From NCBI GenBank assembly GCA_024691065.1, contig JAILOA010000151.1, forward strand, positions 1 through 18,484: a DNA stretch of 18,484 nucleotides. Direction: 5' to 3'. Every line of letters begins with the position of its first letter. Position 1 is the first letter of the stretch. The translations under genes and the position numbers were made by a program. The notes beneath the pieces were generated by a model. That model searched no databases. It had not been told where the DNA came from and saw nothing but the letters and a program-made list of their open reading frames with translations. This document shows positions 1-6,742 of the stretch, piece after piece. The stretch is from Lachnospiraceae bacterium. Its GTDB lineage: Bacteria; Bacillota; Clostridia; Lachnospirales; Lachnospiraceae.

Positions 1-1
1 A

Positions 2-601
2 AAGGATGACTACCCTACAGGCTTTGTGAAGGTATTCGGAGTGCTTGAAAAAAACAAGGATGTTAAGCTTAATGAATATTTTACAATACCTTTGGAAAGA
101 AAGGCGAATGGTGTGTCTTTTTATGAAAAGAACCATAAAATATACATGATTGTTGATTATTCGGAGGGTCGAAATAAAGCATCTAAGGTTGTTTTGTATG
201 AGATTCCAAGGATAAAAGAATCCGAGTTAATAAAAGCCATCGGACATGAAGCTTTAAAAAGAAAGGCTTCAGGGATAAAAGCAATAGGGCGGAAGGTTTT
301 GAAGAGAAGGTCATCGGGGATAAAATCAACCGGTCAGAAGGCTTTAAAGAAAAGGATGTCGGGGGTAAAATCAACCGGGCAGAAGGCTTTAAAGAGAAAG
401 CATAGGCGCCTTGATGCAAGGTTTATCGTTGTGCCCCGTGAGGTCAAGGTTTTTAAGGGATTACCGCCTCTTATGGAAGAGAATTATATATGCGATAACA
501 AGTTTTATTTTCAATTTGAATCCTCATCACCTGTTTATTCGGGTGTGGTCGGGAATAAATGCTCTGACGTAAAGGAAAAGATTTACATTAAGGGAATATA
601 A
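2..601 (+). CDS. Hypothetical protein, 3' part, with basic 15-residue tandem repeats
   Basis: I do not recognise this protein. The reading frame is open to the left edge (KDDYPTGFVK precedes the GTG at 26) and no ribosome binding site sits before that GTG, so the gene very probably starts upstream and 199 residues are visible. The first part (roughly to residue 69) is a mixed, strand-rich segment. It is followed by four tandem 15-residue units of the type IKAIGxxALKRKxSG, very rich in Lys/Arg and probably helical, and then a second strand-rich segment that starts RFIVVPREVKVF and ends EKIYIKGI. No membrane segment is visible. The repeat block looks like a basic insertion into an otherwise ordinary fold, perhaps binding nucleic acid or another polyanion, but that is a guess. 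metF follows after 25 nt, so the two may be co-transcribed. Confidence 0.7.
   Translation, partial: KDDYPTGFVKVFGVLEKNKDVKLNEYFTIPLERKANGVSFYEKNHKIYMIVDYSEGRNKASKVVLYEIPRIKESELIKAIGHEALKRKASGIKAIGRKVLKRRSSGIKSTGQKALKKRMSGVKSTGQKALKRKHRRLDARFIVVPREVKVFKGLPPLMEENYICDNKFYFQFESSSPVYSGVVGNKCSDVKEKIYIKGI
230..409 (+). repeat. Four in-frame 45-bp tandem repeats inside the first gene
   Basis: Four consecutive 45-bp units begin at 230, 275, 320 and 365. Each encodes 15 residues with the pattern I/V-K-(A/S)-(I/T)-G-x-x-(A/V)-L-K-(R/K)-(R/K). Units 3 and 4 are nearly identical at DNA level in their first 30 bases, while units 1 and 2 are more diverged, as expected for stepwise duplication. The period is a multiple of three, so copy-number change would keep the frame. 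Confidence 0.9.
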
Positions 602-626
602 AAAGGAAGTTAAGAAAGGAAATGTT

Positions 627-1490
627 ATGAAAATATCAGATATTTTAAGTGAAAATAAGGTTACTGTTTCTTTGGAGGTATTTCCTCCGAAGTTAAGTGC
701 CAATTTCGATAATGTAATGGGCGCAATCGAGAAGATTGCAAATCTTAATCCTGCATTTATCAGTTGTACCTATGGTGCAGGTGGCGGAACCAGTGAGTAT
801 ACGGTTAAAATTTCAAAAAATATAAATGAGCTTGGACAGGTTTCAATGGCGCATCTTACATGCGTTTCCTCTTCAAGTGAGACTATTATAAAGCAGATAG
901 AGGATATAAAGGCAGCGGGGATTGAGAATATCCTTGCACTCCGCGGTGATATTCCGGAGGGAATGGCATTTCCGGGAACTAATCAGTTTTTACATGCGAT
1001 TGAGCTTGTTGAGATGATTAAGAAAATATACCCGGAGGCTTGTATCGGCGGCGCCTGTTACCCTGAGAAGCATCCGGATGCAGTTGATAAAAATGAAGAC
1101 ATTAAGCATATTAAGGAAAAGGTTGATGCAGGAATGTCATTCCTTACAACTCAGATGTTCTTTGATAATTCGATTTATTATAATTATCTTTACAGGCTTC
1201 GTGAGGCGGGAATAACAGTGCCTGTGCTTGCCGGAATTATGCCGATTACAACAAGAAGAATGCTTGAGAGAAGTGTTCAGTTGTCGGGAACCGTCGTACC
1301 GGCCCGTTTCAAGGCAATGGTAGATGCATTTGGAGATAATAATGAAAAAATGAATCAGGTTGGAATTATATATGCAACCGAGCAAATCGTGGATTTGATC
1401 GCAAACGGATGTACGCATATTCATATCTATACCATGAATAAACCGGAAATCGCAGCCGGGATTTTAAATAATATATCCGCACTGATGTAG
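627..1490 (+). CDS. metF: Methylenetetrahydrofolate reductase
   Basis: The enzyme reduces 5,10-methylenetetrahydrofolate to 5-methyltetrahydrofolate, the methyl donor for methionine synthesis, in the cytoplasm and with FAD. The 287 residues match the usual length of the short bacterial form. Family hallmarks are SLEVFPPK near the N-terminus (Glu17 is the expected catalytic acid), CTYGAGGGTSEYT, the HLTCVSSS strand, LRGDIP, the GGACYPEKHP segment, TTQMFFD and AGIMPI. The ATG at 627 follows a GAAAGGA site. No methionine synthase gene is adjacent. The last codons and the TAG stop form the first, diverged unit of a tandem array that runs on into the downstream gap. Confidence 0.96.
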   Translation: MKISDILSENKVTVSLEVFPPKLSANFDNVMGAIEKIANLNPAFISCTYGAGGGTSEYTVKISKNINELGQVSMAHLTCVSSSSETIIKQIEDIKAAGIENILALRGDIPEGMAFPGTNQFLHAIELVEMIKKIYPEACIGGACYPEKHPDAVDKNEDIKHIKEKVDAGMSFLTTQMFFDNSIYYNYLYRLREAGITVPVLAGIMPITTRRMLERSVQLSGTVVPARFKAMVDAFGDNNEKMNQVGIIYATEQIVDLIANGCTHIHIYTMNKPEIAAGILNNISALM

Positions 1491-1690
1491 AAAAATTGCA
1501 GTCGGAATCTTAAGAGAAATATTGACTAATGTGGAGAAAAATGTAAACATTTTTTTAGTGAAATATTGACTAATGTAGAGAAAAACTTAACCGTTTTTTT
1601 AGTGAAATATTGACTAGTGTAGAGAAAAACGCAAACATTTTTTTAAGTGAAATATTGACTAGTGTAATGAAATCGTAAATATTTACAAAT
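1473..1690 (+). repeat. Tandem array, 44-45 bp, starting with the metF stop region
   Basis: Four well-conserved copies of a unit containing GAAATATTGACTA-TGT-GAGAAAAA begin at about 1516, 1560, 1604 and 1649. The 3' end of metF (1473-1495) is a more diverged copy in register: its TAG at 1488 is matched by TGG at 1532, TAG at 1576, TAG at 1620 and TAA at 1665. Units 1 and 2 each contain a short A-rich/T-rich inverted repeat followed by a T run (1537-1556 and 1581-1600), which could act as weak tandem terminators. The last copy runs into the 12-bp palindrome GTAAATATTTAC at 1675. No other terminator is visible between metF and the next gene. The rest of the gap, to 1746, holds only the ribosome binding site AAAGGAGGAG. 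Confidence 0.85.
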
Positions 1691-1746
1691 AATGCAGAGG
1701 TTAATGTGGTTTAATTTCCGAAACCAGCCTGAAAGGAGGAGTTTAA

Positions 1747-3174
1747 ATGTCAATTATTGCTTCTTATATGGTGCCTCATCCCCCTATGATAGTTCCGCAG
1801 ATAGGAAGAGGCAGTGAGGAAAGAGTCAGAAAAACGATTGATGCGTATAATCAAGTGGCTGATGAGATAGCCGGGATAAAGCCGGATACAATTATTATAT
1901 CCAGTCCTCATTCAATTATGTATGCCGATTATTTTCATATATCTCCGGGAAAAAGCGCCTTTGGCAACTTTTCAGGTTTTGGTGTTCCGGAGGTCAAATT
2001 TCATGAGACCTATGATTGGGAGCTTGTGGAGCGTATCTGCCTTTTGGCAAATGAAAGCGGACTTGCTGCAGGAACCCTTGGAGAAAGGGATGCGAGCCTT
2101 GACCATGGAACGATGGTCCCGCTTTATTTTATCAGACAAAAATATAACGATTTTAATATAATCAGAATCGGCTTATCAGGGCAAAGTCTGTATAAGCATT
2201 ATGAGCTTGGAAAGCTTATAAAACAAGCAATTTCCGACCTTGACAGAAGGGCAGTATATGTTGCAAGCGGCGATTTATCCCATAAACTGCAGGATTACGG
2301 ACCATATGGCTATGCTCCGGAAGGACCTACATATGATGAGAGAATTATGAAGGTCTGCAGTAGCGGAGAGTTTGATAAGCTTTTTGATTTCGATGAAGAA
2401 TTCTGTGATAAAGCCGCCGAATGTGGTCACCGTTCATTTGTTATGATGGCCGGAGCATTGGATGGAAACAGGGTTATTGCAAAGGAGCTTTCACATGAGG
2501 ATGTAACCGGAGTGGGATACGGTATATGTACCTTCAGTGTTGAGACAGATTCAGCGGGGGCACCCGTATATGATCCGGAACGTGAATTCCTTCGCAAGCA
2601 TTTAAATCAAAAGAAATCAGAGCTTACCGAGAGATATAAGGATTCGGATGAATATGTAAGACTAGCGCTTAAATCCCTTGAAAGTTACATTTTAAATCAT
2701 AGGAAACTTAGTGTTTCCGAGGGGGTTTCGGGTTTTAGTGATGAGGCAAAGACAGAGCTTTTAAATAAGCAGGCAGGTGCATTTGTTTCTATTCACGAAC
2801 ACGGAAGACTCAGGGGATGCATAGGGACGATACTTCCTACCTGTGAAAATGTAGCGCAGGAGATTATAAATAATGCGATTAGTGCTTCCACGAGAGACCC
2901 GAGGTTTGAGCCGATTGAAAGTGATGAGCTTCCTTTCCTTGAGGTTAATGTGGATGTGCTTGGGGAACCTGAGCCGATTGATTCTATGGATGAGCTTGAT
3001 CCTAAGAGGTATGGGGTAATAGTAAGCAAAGGTCGCAGAAGAGGGCTGTTGTTACCGGACCTTGACGGCGTCGATACGGTAGAGCAACAGGTGTCAATTG
3101 CGAGACAGAAGGCCGGAATTGATGAATTTGAAGATGTATCGCTCGAGAGATTCGAGGTTGTGAGACATATATAG
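1747..3174 (+). CDS. Memo-like/AMMECR1 fusion protein (AmmeMemoRadiSam system A and B)
   Basis: A two-domain protein of 475 residues. Residues 1 to about 275 resemble the class III extradiol dioxygenase/Memo fold: MVPHPPMIVP with His11, SSPHS with His55, LDHGTMVPLYF and ASGDLSHKL supply the histidines typical of the metal site. Residues from about 300 to the end form an AMMECR1 domain with its signature LRGCIG, then ISASTRDPRF and LPFLEVNVDVL. In many anaerobes these two parts are encoded with a radical SAM enzyme as the AmmeMemoRadiSam system, whose biochemical role is not settled as far as I know. Here the two are fused and no radical SAM gene is adjacent. The start is set by a very strong AAAGGAGGAG site 7 nt upstream of ATG. 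The fusion is clear; the reaction is unknown. Confidence 0.9.
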   Translation: MSIIASYMVPHPPMIVPQIGRGSEERVRKTIDAYNQVADEIAGIKPDTIIISSPHSIMYADYFHISPGKSAFGNFSGFGVPEVKFHETYDWELVERICLLANESGLAAGTLGERDASLDHGTMVPLYFIRQKYNDFNIIRIGLSGQSLYKHYELGKLIKQAISDLDRRAVYVASGDLSHKLQDYGPYGYAPEGPTYDERIMKVCSSGEFDKLFDFDEEFCDKAAECGHRSFVMMAGALDGNRVIAKELSHEDVTGVGYGICTFSVETDSAGAPVYDPEREFLRKHLNQKKSELTERYKDSDEYVRLALKSLESYILNHRKLSVSEGVSGFSDEAKTELLNKQAGAFVSIHEHGRLRGCIGTILPTCENVAQEIINNAISASTRDPRFEPIESDELPFLEVNVDVLGEPEPIDSMDELDPKRYGVIVSKGRRRGLLLPDLDGVDTVEQQVSIARQKAGIDEFEDVSLERFEVVRHI

Positions 3175-3255
3175 ATTTAATATATAAGACTATATTTCAA
3201 TTAAAGATATTAAATAATTTGAATATAAAAAATGAAGCTGTTAAACAGGCGATGG

Positions 3256-3280
3256 ATTATGGCATGTGAGACATTTATAA
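3256..3280 (+). repeat. Possible displaced copy of the Memo/AMMECR1 gene end
   Basis: The 10-mer TGTGAGACAT, which spans the last codons of the upstream gene at 3159-3168, recurs at 3265-3274. It is followed by TTATAA where the gene has ATATAG, so a stop codon again falls at the same place. Flanking similarity is only modest. It fits the pattern of gene-end duplications after metF and scpB, but a single short copy could be chance. Confidence 0.35.
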
Positions 3281-3306
3281 AAAAAACATAAACTCAAATT
3301 TTAAAG

Positions 3307-3335
3307 TTTGTATATTTGAAATAATATGTTATAAT
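3307..3335 (+). promoter_or_regulatory. Probable sigma-A promoter for the phosphohexomutase gene
   Basis: TTTGTA at 3307-3312 and a perfect TATAAT at 3330-3335 are separated by 17 nt. The gene start is 40 nt beyond the -10 box, giving a leader of about 34 nt with a TAGGAGG site. The remainder of the gap from 3175 is AT-rich, with no gene seen. Confidence 0.65.
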
Positions 3336-3375
3336 TCTATCAGAATTTCGATTTTTTATGTAGGAGGACAATTTA

Positions 3376-5115
3376 ATGGATTATAAGGAAATTTACAAAT
3401 CTTGGCTTGAAAACCCTTATTTTGATGAGGAAACAAAGGCTGAGCTCAAGGGTATTGAGAATGATGACAATGAGATTAAAGAGCGCTTTTACCGTGAGTT
3501 AGAGTTTGGTACAGCAGGACTCCGTGGTATTATTGGCGCAGGTACCAACAGAATGAATATTTATATCGTTAGAAGAGCTACACAGGGTCTTGCTAATTAT
3601 ATTATCCAGTCTAATAAGCAGGATCATGGTGTTGCAATTGCTTATGATTCAAGACGTATGTCACCTGAGTTCGCAGATGAAGCTGCACTTTGTCTTGCAG
3701 CTAACGGAATTAAGGCTTATGTATTTGAGTCACTTCGTCCTACACCTGAACTTTCCTTTGCTGTACGCGAGCTTGATTGTGTTGCCGGTATTAATGTTAC
3801 TGCAAGTCATAATCCTCCTAAGTATAATGGATATAAGGTTTATTGGGAGGATGGCGCACAGATTACACCTCCTAACGATGAAGGAATTATGGGTTGTGTA
3901 AAGGCTGTTGTTGACTGGAATACAGTTAAGACAATGGATAAGGAAGAGGCTACAAAGGCCGGTCTTTACAATGTTATCGGCAAGGAAATTGATGACCGTT
4001 ATATGGAAGAGCTTAAGAAACAGGTTCTTCACGCAGATGCCATCAAGGAAGTCGGAGATCAGATTAAGATTGTTTATACACCTCTTCATGGAACAGGTAA
4101 TATTCCTGCAAGACGTATCTTAAAGGAAATCGGTTTTAACAATGTTTATGTTGTTCCTGAGCAGGAGCTTCCGGATGGTGAATTCCCGACTGTAAGCTAT
4201 CCAAACCCTGAGGCAGCAGAGGCATTTGAGCTTGCACTTAAGCTTGCAAAGGAGAAAGATGCGGATATCGTACTTGCAACCGATCCGGATGCAGACAGAT
4301 TGGGTGTTTATGTAAAGGATGCAAAGTCGGGAGAGTACATTACTCTTACCGGTAATATGTCCGGATGTCTTCTTGCAGAGTATGAGATTTCCCAGAAGCA
4401 GGCTTTAAATAACGGCCTTCCTGAGGATGGAAAGCTCATTAAGACAATCGTTTCCTCTAATTTGGCAGATGCAATTGCAAAGGCTTACAATGTTGATGTT
4501 ATTGAATGTCTTACAGGATTTAAGTGGATCGGTAAGGAAATTCTTGGATTTGAGCATTCAGGAGTTGGTCAGTATCTGTTTGGTTTCGAGGAGAGCTATG
4601 GATGCCTTATCGGAACACATGCAAGAGACAAGGATGCAATCGTTGCTACAATGGCACTTTGCGAGGCAGCAGCTTATTATAAGACACAGGGCAAGACACT
4701 CTGGGATGTAATGATCGATATGTACAATAAATATGGTTATTACAGAGATGGTGTTAAGTCAGTAACATTGGAAGGTATCGAGGGACTTGATAAGATTCAG
4801 GCTATCATGAATGGTTTGAGAAACAATCCACCTAAGGAATTCTGTGGTTACAAGGTGCTTTCATTCAGAGATTATCAGGAGGATAAGGTTATTGATTTAG
4901 AGACTGAAGCCGTTCAGCCTACAGGACTTCCTAAGTCAAATGTATTATACTTCGAGATGAGTAACAATGTATGGATGTGCGTACGTCCATCAGGAACAGA
5001 GCCAAAGATTAAATTCTATTTTGGTATCGTCGGTGAGTCTATGGATGATGCTGATGCTAAGGCAGCAAGCATGTCAAAGGCAGTTGATGAGTTGGTTGCC
5101 GAGCTTACAAAATAA
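3376..5115 (+). CDS. Phosphoglucomutase/phosphomannomutase family protein
   Basis: A cytoplasmic alpha-D-phosphohexomutase that interconverts hexose 1- and 6-phosphates, probably glucose phosphates, linking glycolysis or glycogen to sugar-nucleotide synthesis. All four family motifs are present in order: TASHNPP with the phosphoserine at Ser144, the Mg-binding DPDADR at 303-308, the sugar-binding loop GFEESYG at 403-409 and the phosphate-binding RPSGTEPK near 537-544. The length of 579 residues is that of the larger Firmicute PgcA-type enzymes. AGG-rich ribosome binding site (TAGGAGG) 8 nt before ATG. It has its own promoter and is followed by repeats and a terminator, so it is probably monocistronic. 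Codons are notably regular, rich in GCA/ACA/CTT, which suggests high expression. Substrate preference cannot be read from sequence alone. Confidence 0.93.
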   Translation: MDYKEIYKSWLENPYFDEETKAELKGIENDDNEIKERFYRELEFGTAGLRGIIGAGTNRMNIYIVRRATQGLANYIIQSNKQDHGVAIAYDSRRMSPEFADEAALCLAANGIKAYVFESLRPTPELSFAVRELDCVAGINVTASHNPPKYNGYKVYWEDGAQITPPNDEGIMGCVKAVVDWNTVKTMDKEEATKAGLYNVIGKEIDDRYMEELKKQVLHADAIKEVGDQIKIVYTPLHGTGNIPARRILKEIGFNNVYVVPEQELPDGEFPTVSYPNPEAAEAFELALKLAKEKDADIVLATDPDADRLGVYVKDAKSGEYITLTGNMSGCLLAEYEISQKQALNNGLPEDGKLIKTIVSSNLADAIAKAYNVDVIECLTGFKWIGKEILGFEHSGVGQYLFGFEESYGCLIGTHARDKDAIVATMALCEAAAYYKTQGKTLWDVMIDMYNKYGYYRDGVKSVTLEGIEGLDKIQAIMNGLRNNPPKEFCGYKVLSFRDYQEDKVIDLETEAVQPTGLPKSNVLYFEMSNNVWMCVRPSGTEPKIKFYFGIVGESMDDADAKAASMSKAVDELVAELTK

Positions 5116-5209
5116 TTTTTAAAATGTATTGAATTATGTTTTAAGGCATATTCAATTATGAATTAAAATGATTTAAGGCTTATTCAATTATGAATTAAAT
5201 AATGAGCGA
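5103..5209 (+). repeat. Short imperfect repeats downstream of the phosphohexomutase gene
   Basis: Two good copies of TTTAAGGC(A/T)TATTCAATTATGAATTAAA lie at about 5141 and 5173, 32 bp apart; each includes the dyad ATTCAATTATGAAT. The gene end itself, from GCTTACAAAATAAT at 5103, resembles a diverged copy, and a half copy (TATTGAATTATG) lies between. The pattern recalls the stop-anchored arrays after metF and scpB but the spacing is irregular. Confidence 0.55.
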
Positions 5210-5221
5210 TGATTAAAAATC

Positions 5222-5258
5222 ATAGGAGGGGGATTTATGATTTCCCTCCTATATTTTT
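5222..5258 (+). terminator. Rho-independent terminator after the phosphohexomutase gene
   Basis: The arms ATAGGAGGG (5222-5230) and CCCTCCTAT (5244-5252) pair perfectly and the stem extends inward through G-U pairs. The sequence ATTTTTATT follows. The preceding ATGATTAAAAATCAT can also form a hairpin, and AATCAT (5217-5222) can pair with the ATGATT inside the terminator loop, so alternative folds exist. Confidence 0.8.
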
Positions 5259-5293
5259 ATTATAATAATATAATTAAGATAAAACCTGAAATT

Positions 5294-5394
5294 CGGGTAT
5301 GTGTTTTGGCTTAAATTATAAAAAAACGGGTTTGAGTTTTGGCTTAAATTATATAAAAAACAGGTATGTGTTTTAGCTATAAATATATAAATAA
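5294..5394 (+). repeat. Three tandem repeats of 33-34 bp upstream of proA
   Basis: Units begin at 5294, 5327 and 5361 and share C(G/A)GGT(A/T)TG(T/A)GTTTT(G/A)GCT followed by an AT-rich tail with ATTATA. They lie beyond the terminator and about 60 nt before proA, so unlike the other arrays they are not attached to a stop codon. No function is evident. I see no clear promoter for proA in the remaining AT-rich stretch to 5453. Confidence 0.8.
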
Positions 5395-5453
5395 GCTTAA
5401 AACATTTTAATTAAAGCTATATTTAAATAAAAAGAAATCGAGGTATTGATAAA

Positions 5454-6701
5454 ATGTCATATGTAGAAGAATTAGGAAAGAAGGCACTTATTGCCAAGAA
5501 TGATATTGTAAATGCTTCAACAGACGAGAAGAATAACATTCTTGAAAAGATTGCCGTTAAACTTTTGGAAAGATCAAAGGAAATAATTGAGGTTAATGAG
5601 GTTGAGTATAAGGCTGCTGCCGAGAATGGAACGACAGGCCCTATGCTTGACAGATTAAAACTTAACCGGGAGAGAATCGAGGGAATCGCCGATGCCTGCA
5701 GATATCTTCAGGGATTGGAGGATCCTGTCGGAGAGATAGTAAGCGGAAGCAAGCGTCCGAACGGTATGAAGATTACAAAAATCAGAGTTCCGATGGGAGT
5801 TATCGGAATAATTTATGAATCCCGTCCAAATGTAACCGTAGATGCCGCAACTCTTTGCATTAAGAGCGGTAATGCCACTATTTTAAGGGGTGGCAAGGAG
5901 GTTATAAAGACCAATACGGTTCTTATGAATATAATGCGTGATGCCATAGCAGAATGCGGCTATAACCCTGATATTGTTCAGCTTATTACCGAAACCTCGC
6001 ATGAGATTTCAACAGAGCTTATGAAGGCTAATGATTATCTTGATTTGCTTATTCCAAGGGGGAGCGCAAGACTTATAAATGCAGTTGTACAGAATGCAAC
6101 TGTTCCGGTAATCGAGACCGGTACCGGCAATTGCCACATTTATATTGATGAAACTGCAGATTTAGAAATGGGTGTAAATATAACCGATAACGGAAAGACC
6201 CAGCGTCCGGGCGTTTGTAACGCTCTTGAAACCTGTCTTGTTAATGAAAATGTAGCGAAAGAATTTTTGCCGATGCTTAAGGCACGCCTGGATGAGCATA
6301 ATGTAGAAATCAGGGGATGTGAAAAGACAAAGGAAATTCTCGGTGACTGTGTAGTGCCTGCAACAGAAGAGGATTATGCTACGGAATTCCTTGATTACAT
6401 TATAAGTATTAAGGTTGTTAAGGATGTAAATGAGGCTGTTACGCATATTTCCAAATTCTCTTCAGGCCATTCAGAGTGCATAATTACAAATAATTATAAG
6501 AATGCTACTACATTTAAGGCAGGAGTTGATTCAGCCTGTGTATATGTAAACTGTTCAACGAGATTTACGGATGGCGGAGAGTTCGGACTTGGCGCAGAAA
6601 TCGGTATTTCCACACAGAAGCTTCATGCCCGCGGACCTATGGGACTTAAGGAGCTTACAACTACAAAATATATTATCGAAGGCGAAGGACAGGTTCGTTA
6701 G
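5454..6701 (+). CDS. proA: Gamma-glutamyl phosphate reductase (glutamate-5-semialdehyde dehydrogenase)
   Basis: The enzyme reduces gamma-glutamyl phosphate with NADPH to glutamate-5-semialdehyde, the second step of proline synthesis, in the cytoplasm. The 415 residues match ProA throughout: KITKIRVPMGVIGIIYESRPNVT, LRGGKEVIKTN, LIPRGSARLI, the catalytic region QRPGVCNALETCL with Cys255, and the C-terminal DGGEFGLGAEIGISTQKLHARGPMG. The ribosome binding site (CGAGGT, 10 nt before ATG) is modest. proB is not next to it, unlike in many genomes. aroB follows after 41 nt, so this is probably the first gene of a proA-aroB-DJ-1-Dabb transcript. Confidence 0.96.
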   Translation: MSYVEELGKKALIAKNDIVNASTDEKNNILEKIAVKLLERSKEIIEVNEVEYKAAAENGTTGPMLDRLKLNRERIEGIADACRYLQGLEDPVGEIVSGSKRPNGMKITKIRVPMGVIGIIYESRPNVTVDAATLCIKSGNATILRGGKEVIKTNTVLMNIMRDAIAECGYNPDIVQLITETSHEISTELMKANDYLDLLIPRGSARLINAVVQNATVPVIETGTGNCHIYIDETADLEMGVNITDNGKTQRPGVCNALETCLVNENVAKEFLPMLKARLDEHNVEIRGCEKTKEILGDCVVPATEEDYATEFLDYIISIKVVKDVNEAVTHISKFSSGHSECIITNNYKNATTFKAGVDSACVYVNCSTRFTDGGEFGLGAEIGISTQKLHARGPMGLKELTTTKYIIEGEGQVR

Positions 6702-6742
6702 TTATATTTATTATAGGAAATGTAAAATAGGAGACTGATATT

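Noticed and set aside
183..419. Minus-strand frame opposite the first gene's repeats
   Set aside because: It is open only because the 45-bp repeats on the other strand lack stops in that frame; it has no ribosome binding site and its repeats mirror the coding strand.
1516..1660. Repeated TTGACT as tandem -35 boxes
   Set aside because: No credible -10 element lies 16-18 nt after any of the copies.
1516..1690. CRISPR-like array after metF
   Set aside because: The 44-45 bp units follow one another without unique spacers, and the array begins in the metF coding end; no cas genes are present.
3232..3291. 20-codon ATG frame between the Memo and phosphohexomutase genes
   Set aside because: It has no ribosome binding site, and its composition (many Lys and AT-rich codons) is what AT-rich intergenic DNA gives by chance.
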